Part shown: positions 1 to 7,866 of the stretch, piece by piece
How the letters are laid out: each line of letters starts with the position of its first letter
How positions within the stretch are numbered: the stretch's first letter is position 1
Origin: Planctomycetia bacterium
GTDB taxonomy: Bacteria; Planctomycetota; UBA1135; UBA2386
Length of the DNA: 42,078 nt
Assembly: GCA_005776475.1 (NCBI GenBank)
Contig: SXPB01000179.1
Location: forward strand, 1 to 42,078
Reading direction: 5' to 3'
The notes under the pieces: model-generated
Database searches by the model: none
Told to the model about the DNA's origin: nothing
What the model saw: only the letters and a program-made list of their open reading frames with translations
Translations under genes and position numbers: made by a program

Positions 1-502
1 CACCGAGGCCCGGCGCCGCGAAGTGCACGCCCGGCCCGTCGCCGTTCGCCGCGAGGTCACCGGCGACATCGATGCGCAACGTGATCGCGCCGACCGTCTC
101 CGGCCGGGCGATGACGAACCAGTGCTGGGCGCCATCGGCCCGCACCGTCCAGCATTCCTGCACGCCGCCGAGTTCGCGCGTGAAGTCCTCGCCGCGCCGC
201 TGCCACGCCTGCGCCGTGAGCGGCAGCGCCTGGGCGCCGATCGCGCACCCGGTGAGCCCGAACGTCAGCGGATAGTCGCGCGGTGCCTTCGGGCCAAACA
301 GCGGTTGGAACACCGCCCCTTCCGGCAGCAGGCCGAGCTTGTAGCGATGACCGCGCACCCAGACGGCGCCATCAGCATCGGCGTCGCCGACGAACACGCC
401 TTGGAAAGGGGACGAAGCGGGCAACGGTGCCGGCCCTTCCTGGGCAGGAAGGGCAGCCGCGACCGCGAGCAGGAGAAGGGTCGAGCAGGGAATGCGGATC
501 AT
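1..502 (-). CDS. Exported protein, N-terminal part (runs off the left edge)
   Basis: This reading frame is open to the window edge, so it is missing from the ORF track. I translated it by hand from the ATG whose first base is 502. It begins MIRIPCSTLLLLAVAAALPAQ, a clear Sec signal peptide with cleavage expected after ALPAQ. The mature part reads VFVGDADADGAVWVRGHRYK and later FQPLFGPKAPRDYPLTFGL. That second stretch resembles TFVPFLGSTAPTNYPARFAV in the 772-residue exported protein at 39046-41364, so the two share an N-terminal beta-rich domain. It lies 50 bases downstream of the 553-1179 gene on the same strand and may be the last gene of the plsY run. The function is unknown; a cell-surface or periplasmic structural protein is a guess. 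Only about 167 residues are visible. Confidence 0.75.
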   Translation of the reverse strand, partial: MIRIPCSTLLLLAVAAALPAQEGPAPLPASSPFQGVFVGDADADGAVWVRGHRYKLGLLPEGAVFQPLFGPKAPRDYPLTFGLTGCAIGAQALPLTAQAWQRRGEDFTRELGGVQECWTVRADGAQHWFVIARPETVGAITLRIDVAGDLAANGDGPGVHFAAPGLG

Positions 503-552
503 GCGACCCGACGAGCCAGCATCGCCGCTCCGCTTACTCGCATTCCGGCCGA

Positions 553-1179
553 TCAGGCTTCGCGCACGATGACCGGCAACCGGTTCCCGGTCGCAAACTG
601 CACCGCGGCCAGCAGTCCGGCATAGCCACGCTGCGCTGCCGCGATCAGCGGCGCCCCCGGGGCGGCCGGCGTGGTCCCCCAGCCAGCCGCCTCGGCGGCA
701 TCGGCCTGGAAGGTGCGCTGGTTCAGCCACGCGAGCTGCGCCGCCAGCACGTCGATCGATCCCATCTCGGCGCTGTCGCCGTCGGGCAGCGGCGCGCGCC
801 AGGTGATCGGGAAGTCGCCCGGCAACCAGACGCGGCACGCCAGCAGCTGGCCGTAGCGGCTGCGCGCGAACTTCTGGTCGGCGGCGGCGCGCCACTCCGG
901 ATCGAGTTCGAGCAACGGCGGCACCGTGTCGGGCAGTTCGAGATCGCTGCGTTCGGCGTAGTACGCGAACAGGCGCAGCGCCATCCAGCCGGAGTCGCCG
1001 AGGTCGGCGGTGAACGCCGCGGGGGCCGCTTCGTCCCAGTCGAGCTGGGCGGCGACCTTCTCGGCCACCGAACTGCGCAAGTCCTCGCGCCAGACCTCGA
1101 CGCCGGGGCGCAGACGCCCCGCCTCCGCCGACGTCTTGGCGAAGAACCGCGACAGCGGGCCAGCGAACGCGATCGCCAT
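553..1179 (-). CDS. Conserved-looking protein of unknown function, 208 aa
   Basis: The frame starts at an ATG 22 bases after the stop of the AlgJ-like gene and reads in the same direction, so it probably belongs to the same transcript. The product is soluble-looking: there is no signal peptide, no convincing membrane segment and no cysteine cluster. It is rich in Ala, Trp and acidic residues. I recognise no family and see no catalytic motif. Its place behind an MBOAT/SGNH O-acetylation pair allows, but does not show, a role in polysaccharide modification. Codon usage looks like that of its neighbours, and the opposite-strand ORFs across it look like low-complexity shadows, so it is probably a real gene. 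Confidence 0.65.
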   Translation of the reverse strand: MAIAFAGPLSRFFAKTSAEAGRLRPGVEVWREDLRSSVAEKVAAQLDWDEAAPAAFTADLGDSGWMALRLFAYYAERSDLELPDTVPPLLELDPEWRAAADQKFARSRYGQLLACRVWLPGDFPITWRAPLPDGDSAEMGSIDVLAAQLAWLNQRTFQADAAEAAGWGTTPAAPGAPLIAAAQRGYAGLLAAVQFATGNRLPVIVREA

Positions 1180-1201
1180 CAGCGCGGTCCTCGGGTCGGG
1201 A

Positions 1202-2419
1202 TCACAGCTTCGGGTCCTGCCATTCGGCGGCGAAGAAGCCGCGTTCGACGATGTCCCACACGACGACCTTGGCCTTCGTGCCGGCGCGCAGTTCGGGCAG
1301 CGCCGCCTGCAAGGAGGCCAGCCCCGTGGCGCCGAAGCGGATGCTGGTGCGCAGCGGGCGGCCCAGGGAGTACGACAGCGCTACAGCACCGTTGTCCTTC
1401 GCGAACGACGCCCCGATCAGCAGCACTTCGGCGTCGGCATACTCGCCGTCCATCCTGAGGAAGCCCTGCTCGCTCTGCCACTCGAGCGCGTAGTACTCCT
1501 TCACCTCGGCGAGGCTCTCGGCGAGGAAACTCGCCGGCGCCGTGGTCGCAAGACGCTCCGGGTATTCGACGGTGTGGATCCCCATGTTGGAAACGAGGTC
1601 GCAGACCACGCGCGCAGTGTCCTTGCCCGGCAACCGCATCTCGACGCGCGGCCGCAAGCGATCGCCGACGCGCGCTTCGATCGCCGCCGCCGCGACGGCC
1701 CCCGCCACCAGCGCCCCTTGCGGTCGCCAATGCGTGTCGCGGCGGTAGTAGAGCTCGCCTTCCGGAGTCGCCGGGTGCGGATCCGCCGCGCGCGCCGCCG
1801 CGATCGCGCTGGCGAAATCCGCCGTCGGGATGCCGAGCGTCGCCAGGTCGGCCAGGATCGCCGCGTAGTTGTCCTGCTTCGCCGGCGGCAGCACGCCATC
1901 GGGGTAGCAGAAGTCCGGATAGATGCGCGCCTTGTCCGGGTTCACGAACACGAACAGCTCGGCGCCGCTCTTGCGCACGAGGTCGCGCACTTCGGCGAGG
2001 AAACGCAACCGGTTCGGCCGCGCGCGCTCGAACGCCGCGCGATCGGGGTGCACCGATTCCTTGATGAAGAACCACTCGTCCTTGCCGAAGTGCACCTGCG
2101 CGCTTTCCGGCACGCCGACGCGGTAGCGCAGGTCGTTCCAGGCGCCGCGCAGGTACCAGGACACCGGCGAGGCTTCGCGCAGTTCCTTCTCCTTGGCGAT
2201 CATCCAGCTGCCGTCCATCACGTTCTCGACAGTCGCCGCCGGCGCGTCGATCTGGCTGCGCGTGCGCAACAGCGGCTCGTCGTGCCCGAGCACGCCGTGC
2301 CAGACCACGTGCACGAGCGGCACGACCGCCAGCAGCGCCGCCGACAGCACGAGCCCGTGCCAGCGCACCGCCAGCTGGGCGGACGTCTGCGGCACTTCCT
2401 TGGTCGGGGTCGGAGTCAT
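1202..2419 (-). CDS. AlgJ/AlgX-like SGNH-type O-acetyltransferase partner, membrane anchored
   Basis: This 405-residue protein has one N-terminal membrane segment at about residues 22-42 (LVLSAALLAVVPLVHVVWH), then a periplasmic domain. The domain carries VFVNPDKARIYPD and YYRRDTHWRPQGALV; a D-x-HW signature is typical of AlgJ/AlgX-type proteins. The expected GDSF nucleophile block reads LLIGASFAKDN, so Ser is kept and Asp is Ala. Such proteins take acetyl groups delivered across the membrane by an MBOAT protein and place them on an exopolysaccharide. The MBOAT gene lies immediately upstream with a gap of about 7 bases, which strongly supports the pairing. The polysaccharide is unknown; no alginate genes are visible. 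The gene symbol is left blank because the substrate cannot be inferred. Confidence 0.8.
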   Translation of the reverse strand: MTPTPTKEVPQTSAQLAVRWHGLVLSAALLAVVPLVHVVWHGVLGHDEPLLRTRSQIDAPAATVENVMDGSWMIAKEKELREASPVSWYLRGAWNDLRYRVGVPESAQVHFGKDEWFFIKESVHPDRAAFERARPNRLRFLAEVRDLVRKSGAELFVFVNPDKARIYPDFCYPDGVLPPAKQDNYAAILADLATLGIPTADFASAIAAARAADPHPATPEGELYYRRDTHWRPQGALVAGAVAAAAIEARVGDRLRPRVEMRLPGKDTARVVCDLVSNMGIHTVEYPERLATTAPASFLAESLAEVKEYYALEWQSEQGFLRMDGEYADAEVLLIGASFAKDNGAVALSYSLGRPLRTSIRFGATGLASLQAALPELRAGTKAKVVVWDIVERGFFAAEWQDPKL

Positions 2420-2426
2420 CGCGGGC

Positions 2427-3806
2427 TCAGAACTGGTAGTAGATGAAGGAGACGAAGTCGCCGGTCAGCAGTTGGCAGACGGCGGCCAGGAACAGCAGCA
2501 GCGCCCCCAGCATCACCAGCGGATGGAAGCGCGCGACCAGTTGCTCGCTGCGCGGCAACGCGAACGCGATGAACAACCCGAGCGCGAGCCCGCCGTAGGC
2601 AAACGGCGTCTTCTGGTCGAGCGACGGCATCCCGCCGCCGCCCTGCAGACCGCACAATCCACGCGCCATCTGGCCGAGTTCGGTCACGGTCTGGCACCGG
2701 AAGATCACGAGCCCGAGCGTCCAGATCAGGAACGTGCAGAAGATCTGCCCCGGCCGCGGCAGCCAGCCATACGGCGACACCTTGCCGAAGCGCCGCTCGC
2801 AGACGAGGAACACGCCGTGCCAGCCGCCCCACAGCAGGTAGGTCCACGACGCGCCGTGCCACAGGCCGCCGAGCAACATCGTCAACGCGACGTTGAGCTG
2901 CGCGCGCCCCTCCCCCTTGCGATTGCCACCGAGCGGCACGTACAGGTAGTCGCGCAACCACGTGCTCAGGCTCATGTGCCAGCGCCGCCACAGTTCGGTG
3001 ATGCTGTGGGCGCGGTACGGCGAACGGAAGTTCGGCGGGAAGTGGAACCCAAGCATCAACCCGAGCCCGATCGCGATGTCGCTGTAGCCCGAGAAGTCGA
3101 AGTAGATCTGGATCGAGTAACCGAACGCAGCGAGCCACGACGCGACGAAGCCGGGTGCATCCTGCGCGTAGACGTGATCGACCAGCGGCCCCACCGAGTC
3201 GGCGATCAGCACCTTCTTGGCGAACCCGAGCACCAGCAAGAACAGCCCGTCGGTCGCTTCCTTGAAGTTGACGCGTCGGTCGGTGATCTCGCGCTGCACG
3301 TCGGCGTAGCGCACGATCGGCCCGGCGACGAGCTGCGGGAACATCGACACAAAGCACAACAGGTCGAGGAAGCTGCGCTGCGGCTTCACGTCGCCGCGGT
3401 ACACGTCGATCGTGTAGCTCATCGACTGGAACGTGAAGAACGAGATGCCGACGGGCAGCAAGATCTGCTCCCACTCCACCGGCCACGGCGCCACGTGGTT
3501 CCACGACTCGACGAACAGGTTCGCGTACTTGAACCAGCCAAGCAGGCCGAGGTTCGTGACCACCGAGAACCAAATCCAGAACTTGCGCGGTTTGCCGCTG
3601 CCACACTCGCCCATGCGCAGCGCGGCGAACCAGTCGATGCCGATGCTGGCCAACATCAGCAGCACGTAGTGCGGGCGCCACCAGCCGTAGAACACGACGC
3701 TGGCAACAGTCAGGGTCACGTTCCGCCACCGCACCGGCATGGCGAAGTACACCGGCAGGAACACCGGCAGGAACCAGAACAGGAAGATGAACGAGGCGAA
3801 GACCAC
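2427..3806 (-). CDS. AlgI-like MBOAT O-acyltransferase
   Basis: This 459-residue polytopic membrane protein starts at a GTG (MVFASFIFLFWFLPV), which matches the usual start of AlgI/PatA/DltB-like MBOAT proteins. Family landmarks in order are ILLPVGISFFTFQSMSYTIDVYRG, FPQLVAGPIVRY, YFDFSGYSDIAIGLGLMLGF, NFRSPY, ELWRRWHMSLSTWLRDYLYVPLGGNRKG and LLGGLWHGASWTYLLWGG. The last contains the invariant catalytic His. The protein is expected to move acetyl groups from a cytoplasmic donor across the inner membrane to the periplasmic AlgJ-like protein encoded next. It starts about 39 bases after gpsA, in line with one transcript from plsY. Confidence 0.92.
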   Translation of the reverse strand: MVFASFIFLFWFLPVFLPVYFAMPVRWRNVTLTVASVVFYGWWRPHYVLLMLASIGIDWFAALRMGECGSGKPRKFWIWFSVVTNLGLLGWFKYANLFVESWNHVAPWPVEWEQILLPVGISFFTFQSMSYTIDVYRGDVKPQRSFLDLLCFVSMFPQLVAGPIVRYADVQREITDRRVNFKEATDGLFLLVLGFAKKVLIADSVGPLVDHVYAQDAPGFVASWLAAFGYSIQIYFDFSGYSDIAIGLGLMLGFHFPPNFRSPYRAHSITELWRRWHMSLSTWLRDYLYVPLGGNRKGEGRAQLNVALTMLLGGLWHGASWTYLLWGGWHGVFLVCERRFGKVSPYGWLPRPGQIFCTFLIWTLGLVIFRCQTVTELGQMARGLCGLQGGGGMPSLDQKTPFAYGGLALGLFIAFALPRSEQLVARFHPLVMLGALLLFLAAVCQLLTGDFVSFIYYQF

Positions 3807-3845
3807 GGCCGGCCCGTTCCTATCGCCCTTTCTGCGGCAGCGGCT

Positions 3846-4838
3846 TCATGCCTCGGCCTTGGGGTCGCGTTCCATGAGTTCGCGCACGGCCTGTTTCGCC
3901 GGCAAGCCGTCGAACAGGACCCGGGAGACGGCAACCGCGATCGGCATCTCGACGCCGAGCCGCGCCTGCTCCTTGGCCACGACCTTCGAGGTCCACACGC
4001 CTTCGGCGACCTTCGGCGACGCCTTCAGCGCCTGCTCGAGGGTCTCGCCGCGGCCGATGCGTTCGCCGAACGCACGATTGCGGCCGTGCCGCGAGAAGGC
4101 CGTCACGGCGAGGTCGCCGACGCCGGCAAGGCCGAAGAAGGTGTGCTTGTCGGCGCCGCAGGCGAGGCCGTACCGCTGCATCTCGACGAGACCGCGGGTG
4201 AGGATCGCGGCCTTGGCGTTGTCGCCGTAGCCGAGCCCGTCGGCGATGCCGGCGGCGAGCGCCATCACGTTCTTCAAGGCGCCGCAGACTTCGATGCCCA
4301 GCACGTCGCGGTTGCGGTAGACGCGGAACGACTTCGTCTGCAACGCCGTCTGCAACCACTGCAGCCCGGCTTCGTCGTGGCCGGCAACGACCACCGTCGT
4401 CGGCAGTTCGCGCGCGATCTCCTCGGCGTGGCTCGGGCCGCTCAACGCAAACACGCGCGCCGCGGCCCCGAGCACTTCGGCGATGACTTCGGTCGGCCGC
4501 TTGCCCGTCGCCTGTTCGAGGCCTTTCGCCAGCGAGACCAACGGCGCCGTCACTGGCAGCTGCGGCGCCACCGTGGTCACCACCGAACGCACGTGCTGCG
4601 TCGGCACCGCGACCAGCACCAGCTCGCTGCGGTCGAGCACCGCCGCCGCATCGCTGCCGATGCGGATCGAATCGGGCAGGGTGACGCCGTCGAGGTAGCG
4701 CGGATTCTGCCGCGACGCCGCGATCTGCGTGGTGTAGACGGCATCGTGCCCCCACATCGCCACGGCGTGGCCGGCCCGCGCGAGCGACAGCGCCATCGCA
4801 GTGCCGAAACCGCCGTTGCCGAGGATCGCGACCTTCAT
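3846..4838 (-). CDS. gpsA: Glycerol-3-phosphate dehydrogenase (NAD(P)+)
   Basis: The 330-residue product reduces dihydroxyacetone phosphate to sn-glycerol-3-phosphate for phospholipid synthesis. It starts MKVAILGNGGFGTAMALSLARAGH, the N-terminal Rossmann GxGxxG/A fold. Further landmarks are VSLAKGLEQ, LSGPSHAEEIARELPTTVV and GIEVCGALKNVMALAAGIADGLGYGDNAKAA, the last being the catalytic Lys and substrate-binding block. The track ORF extends upstream to 5237 only because the frame is open; the ATG at 4838 is the right start. It overlaps the plsY stop by four bases (ATGA), so the two are translationally coupled. The product of GpsA is the acceptor used by PlsY. Confidence 0.96.
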   Translation of the reverse strand: MKVAILGNGGFGTAMALSLARAGHAVAMWGHDAVYTTQIAASRQNPRYLDGVTLPDSIRIGSDAAAVLDRSELVLVAVPTQHVRSVVTTVAPQLPVTAPLVSLAKGLEQATGKRPTEVIAEVLGAAARVFALSGPSHAEEIARELPTTVVVAGHDEAGLQWLQTALQTKSFRVYRNRDVLGIEVCGALKNVMALAAGIADGLGYGDNAKAAILTRGLVEMQRYGLACGADKHTFFGLAGVGDLAVTAFSRHGRNRAFGERIGRGETLEQALKASPKVAEGVWTSKVVAKEQARLGVEMPIAVAVSRVLFDGLPAKQAVRELMERDPKAEA

Positions 4839-5455
4839 GCGGCTCCAGCCGCGCGGGCGGCGAAGTGCTTCTTCACGTTGCTGCGGTGCGTCCACACAAG
4901 GAACGCGGCCAGCGCGCAACACAACAGCGTCAGCGGCAGGCGGGCGCCGAACGCAGTGTCGAGGTGCAGGCAGGTCGCGGCCGCCGGCAACGCCACGCCG
5001 AGCGCGATGCTGCCGAGGAACACGTGGCCCGTGGTGAAGCGGACCACGAAGAACACGGCCAGCGCCACCGCGGTCACCTGCCAATCCAAGGCCAGCAGCA
5101 CGCCGGTCGCCGTGGCGACACCCTTGCCGCCGCGGAAGCCTAGAAACGGCGTGAACACGTGGCCGAGCACCGCCGACGCACCGAACAGCACGCCCGCCAG
5201 CATCGGGTCCACGTCGACGACGCCCGGCAGGAACCACGCCGGCACGAATCCCTTGCCCGCATCGAGCACGTAGATGCCGAGGAACGCACCGAGCCGGCCC
5301 GCCTTCGTCGAGAACGCCCGGCTCGCGTTGGTCGCCCCGACGTTGCCGCTGCCGACGGTGCGCACGTCGATGCCCTTGCCCACGCGCACGACGATGAGTG
5401 CGAACGGCACGGCGCCGAGCAGGAACGCGAGCAGGCAGAGGACCGCGACGAGCAT
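4835..5455 (-). CDS. plsY: Acyl-phosphate:glycerol-3-phosphate acyltransferase
   Basis: PlsY is the inner-membrane enzyme that transfers the acyl group of acyl-phosphate to glycerol-3-phosphate, giving lysophosphatidate. The 206-residue product starts MLVAVLCLLAFLLGAVPFALI. It has the family signatures VRTVGSGNVGATNASRAF, LGHVFTPFLGFRGGKGVATATG and TTGHVFLGSIALG in several hydrophobic segments. The ORF-track frame runs to 5986, but the signal-like start and promoter spacing fix the ATG at 5455. It is coupled to gpsA by a four-base overlap. The TAGCCT box 10 bases upstream suggests a leader of only a few bases. Confidence 0.95.
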   Translation of the reverse strand: MLVAVLCLLAFLLGAVPFALIVVRVGKGIDVRTVGSGNVGATNASRAFSTKAGRLGAFLGIYVLDAGKGFVPAWFLPGVVDVDPMLAGVLFGASAVLGHVFTPFLGFRGGKGVATATGVLLALDWQVTAVALAVFFVVRFTTGHVFLGSIALGVALPAAATCLHLDTAFGARLPLTLLCCALAAFLVWTHRSNVKKHFAARAAGAA

Positions 5456-5465
5456 GCGGACGGCA

Positions 5466-5494
5466 AGGCTAGAGCGCGCCACCGGCCAAGCCAA
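5466..5494 (-). promoter_or_regulatory. Promoter of plsY-gpsA, short-leader type
   Basis: Reading the minus strand, TTGGCT (5494-5489), a 17-base spacer and TAGCCT (5471-5466) make a plausible sigma70 promoter. Ten bases separate the -10 box from the plsY ATG, so the message would start about 3-4 bases before the gene. The box and its distance are the same as for the divergent hyuA gene. Confidence 0.5.
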
Positions 5495-5540
5495 CGGACA
5501 AGCTCGCCGCGTTCGGCACGTGCCCTCGGCCGGCAACGCC

Positions 5541-5548
5541 GCTAGCCT
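5541..5548 (+). promoter_or_regulatory. -10 box (GCTAGCCT) of the hydantoinase-like gene
   Basis: TAGCCT ends 10 bases before the ATG at 5559, identical in sequence and distance to the plsY box on the other strand. No good -35 hexamer is seen. A leaderless or near-leaderless transcript is inferred. Confidence 0.4.
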
Positions 5549-5558
5549 GCCCCGCCGC

Positions 5559-7520
5559 ATGGCAGCACGCATCGGCATCGACACCGGCGGCACGTTCACC
5601 GACGTGGTCCGTTGGTCGAAGCAGGGCGTCACCGTGCACAAGCTGCCCTCGACCCCCAGCGACCCTTCGCGCGCCGTGTTGGCGGGGATCGCCGCGGTGC
5701 GGCAGCACGCCGACGAAGCGGTCGACGTCGTGCACGGCACCACCGTCGGCCTCAACGCGGTGCTGACCGGCTCGCTGGCGCGCACCGTGTTCGTCACCAA
5801 CCGCGGCTGCGAAGACCTGATCGAGATCGGCCGCCAGGAGCGCACGGACCTGTATGCGCTCGCCCCCCGCCGGCCGGTGCCGCCCGTGCCGCGCCGGCTG
5901 CGCGTAGGCGTGCACTGCCGGCGCGGCCCGGGCGGCACGATCGACACGCCGCTGAGCAACACCGAGATCGCGCGCACCGTCGCCACTGTTCAGGCCCTGG
6001 CGCCGGCGGCGATCGCGATCGGCCTGTTGCACTCGCCGGCCGACCCCAGCGACGAATTGCGCCTGCAACGGGCGCTGCAGAAGGCGATGCCCGGCGTGCC
6101 TTGCACGGCGAGCGCTTCGCTGCACGCCGCCTTCGGCGAGTACGAACGCTTCTCGGCCGCGATCCTCAACGCCGCGATCGCCCCCGTCGTCTCGGGCTAC
6201 ACGCGGCGCCTGCAAGCCCAGCTGGGCAACGGCCGCCTGCGCTTGCTGCGCAGCAGCCTCGGCATCCTGCCGGCCGACGAAGCCGCCGCGTTCCCGGCCC
6301 GCGCGATGTTCTCCGGCCCGGCGGGCGGCGTGCTCGCGACCGGCCAGATCGCGCGGGCGATGCGGTTACCGCGCGTCGCCGCGTTCGACATGGGCGGCAC
6401 GTCGGCGGATCTCTGCCTCGTCGAGACGGCAACGCGCGCCCACGACGGCGCCACCATCGCCGGGTTGCCGTTGCCCTTGCCGACGGTGCCGGTGCACACC
6501 GTCGGGTGCGGCGGCGGCAGCATCGCCTACGTCGATCGCGGCGGCGCCTTGCGGGTCGGACCGGAGAGTGCAGGGGCGGTGCCCGGACCCGCGTGCTACG
6601 GCAAGGGCTCGGACGCCACCGTCACCGATGCGCATGTCGCCCTCGGCCACCTCGGCACCGACACCCTGCTCGGCGGCGGGTTCCCGATCGACGTCGATGC
6701 CGGCGTGCGTGCCATCGAACGCCTGGCGAAGAAGCTCGGCATGCGCAGCGCCGACGCCGCCCGCGGCATCCTCACCGTCGCCGACGTGACGATGGCCCGC
6801 GCGATCTTGGTGATCACCGCCGAACGCGCCGTGGATCCGGCGTCGGTGCCGTTGCTGGCGTACGGAGGCGCCGGTGGCCTGCATGCGGCGGGATTGCTGG
6901 CGCGCCTCGGCATGCCACACGCGGTGCTGCCGCCATTGCCAGGCGCGTTCTCGGCGCTCGGATTGGCATTGGCCGGCGAATCCGCCGAACTCAGCACGGC
7001 CGTCGGCACCCGGTTCGACGCGCGCTCCTGGCCGACGCTGCGCGACCTGGCCCGTGACCTGGCCAAACGCGCCAATTCCCTGCTGTCCGGCCCCGGTCGC
7101 ACCCACCTGGAAGCGGCCGTGCGCTACCGCGGCCAGGGCGCCGCCCTCCGGCTACCCCTGCGCCGAAGCCTGGCGGCCGATTTTGCCCGCGAGCACCAAC
7201 GCCTGTACGGCTTCCAGACCGATGCCCCGATCGAAGTCGTGCACCTGACGGCGCGCGCCGAACAGCCGGCGCGATCGGCGCCTCGGAACCTGTTCGCTCC
7301 GGCGAATTCCGCAACCTTTTCGTCGCGGAGATTCCGCCAACGGAGGCCGCCGGTGGGCGGCATTCCACTTCCCGTCCACGCCCGCTTGCCGGTCGGGCAA
7401 CGTGTGCAAGGTCCGGCCATCATCGAAGAAACGACCGCCACGACGCTGGTGCCGGCGGGGTTCGAAGCGCACGCGACCCCGTTCGGGATGGTGCTGCGGC
7501 AACGTCGGCCACGGCGCTGA
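5559..7520 (+). CDS. Hydantoinase/oxoprolinase family protein, HyuA-like
   Basis: The 653-residue protein belongs to the HyuA/oxoprolinase N-terminal half family, ATP-dependent enzymes that open cyclic amides or, in relatives, carboxylate ketones. Landmarks are RIGIDTGGTFTDVV (N-terminal phosphate-binding loop), VHGTTVGLNAVL, FSGPAGGVLATGQIARA, FDMGGTSADLCLVET, VGCGGGSIAYVD and PGPACYGKGSDATVTDAHVALG. The track ORF begins at 5274, but the ATG at 5559 gives the conserved N-terminus and sits right after a -10 box. No HyuB partner is visible in the window; usually HyuA and HyuB subunits are adjacent. The substrate cannot be told from the sequence: N-methylhydantoin, 5-oxoproline, a carboxylase role or something else are all possible. 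Confidence 0.88.
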   Translation: MAARIGIDTGGTFTDVVRWSKQGVTVHKLPSTPSDPSRAVLAGIAAVRQHADEAVDVVHGTTVGLNAVLTGSLARTVFVTNRGCEDLIEIGRQERTDLYALAPRRPVPPVPRRLRVGVHCRRGPGGTIDTPLSNTEIARTVATVQALAPAAIAIGLLHSPADPSDELRLQRALQKAMPGVPCTASASLHAAFGEYERFSAAILNAAIAPVVSGYTRRLQAQLGNGRLRLLRSSLGILPADEAAAFPARAMFSGPAGGVLATGQIARAMRLPRVAAFDMGGTSADLCLVETATRAHDGATIAGLPLPLPTVPVHTVGCGGGSIAYVDRGGALRVGPESAGAVPGPACYGKGSDATVTDAHVALGHLGTDTLLGGGFPIDVDAGVRAIERLAKKLGMRSADAARGILTVADVTMARAILVITAERAVDPASVPLLAYGGAGGLHAAGLLARLGMPHAVLPPLPGAFSALGLALAGESAELSTAVGTRFDARSWPTLRDLARDLAKRANSLLSGPGRTHLEAAVRYRGQGAALRLPLRRSLAADFAREHQRLYGFQTDAPIEVVHLTARAEQPARSAPRNLFAPANSATFSSRRFRQRRPPVGGIPLPVHARLPVGQRVQGPAIIEETTATTLVPAGFEAHATPFGMVLRQRRPRR

Positions 7521-7555
7521 CCGCGGCCGCGCGGTGCTCGCGCGGGACTCGCAGT

Positions 7556-7583
7556 TTGACATCATCCCTGTTGGAGCTATTCT
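7556..7583 (+). promoter_or_regulatory. Sigma70-type promoter in a convergent intergenic gap
   Basis: TTGACA (7556-7561), a 16-base spacer and TATTCT (7578-7583) make the best sigma70 match I found in the window. It starts 35 bases after the hyuA-like stop and points toward a gene on the opposite strand. No plausible protein follows it, so it most likely drives a non-coding RNA. Confidence 0.55.
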
Positions 7584-7589
7584 CCTTCG

Positions 7590-7800
7590 CACTTGCCCAC
7601 GGGTTGAGCAGGCCGCCTTCTTGCGGCTTCGGATGTTGGACCCGAGGGCAGAGAACCAAACGAACCACCCGCTGCGCTGGCGTTGCAACGACGCGAGCAG
7701 GGCGGGGAAGACGACACACTGCCGGGGGTTGTCCGCGACGGACGTAAAAACTTGACTCTCCTTCTTCCCCTTTTCCCGAAGTTTAACCCCCGGCTTCCTT
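7590..7800 (+). ncRNA. Candidate structured non-coding RNA of unknown family
   Basis: This gap of 346 bases between two convergent genes has visibly lower GC and no credible protein. After the promoter come four helices. (a) TTGCCC-A-CGGGTT (7593-7605) pairs with GACCCG-A-GGGCAG (7639-7651), 12 pairs around one A-A mismatch. It encloses (b) GCCGC-CTTCTT-GCGGC (7612-7627). (c) GCGTTG-CAA-CGACGC (7680-7694) lies inside CCCGC/GCGGG (7668-7672 with 7702-7706). (d) GCCGGGGGTT (7721-7730) pairs perfectly with AACCCCCGGC (7785-7794) and encloses the hairpin GTCCG-CGA-CGGAC (7731-7743). The last stem is followed by TTCCTTTCCCC, a weak terminator-like tail. I could not match it to tRNA, tmRNA, 6S, SRP or RNase P RNA. 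The 3' end is a guess. Confidence 0.45.
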
Positions 7801-7817
7801 TCCCCTGCTGCTAGCCC

Positions 7818-7839
7818 CGCCCTCAACGGCGGTAGGGCG
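7818..7839. terminator. Possible hairpin terminator beyond the lipoprotein gene
   Basis: CGCCCT (7818-7823) pairs with AGGGCG (7834-7839) across a 10-base loop, 28 bases beyond the stop at 7867. There is no T tract, so intrinsic termination is doubtful. Confidence 0.25.
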
Positions 7840-7866
7840 CGCAGGGTTCGTCGTCATTCCGCCTGG

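Noticed and set aside
2193-5273. A 1,026-residue plus-strand ORF
   Set aside because: Antisense to the algI-like, gpsA and plsY genes, all of which have full family motifs.
7590-7800. tRNA, tmRNA, 6S, SRP or RNase P RNA for the structured intergenic region
   Set aside because: No cloverleaf with a T-arm, no tag reading frame, the 5' and 3' ends do not pair as in 6S, no SRP apical loop, and no conserved RNase P core. I left it unassigned.
7152-7826. A minus-strand ORF of 224 residues in the gap and hyuA end
   Set aside because: Most of it is antisense to the hydantoinase-like gene, and the composition is that of a shadow frame. The unique part has no motif.
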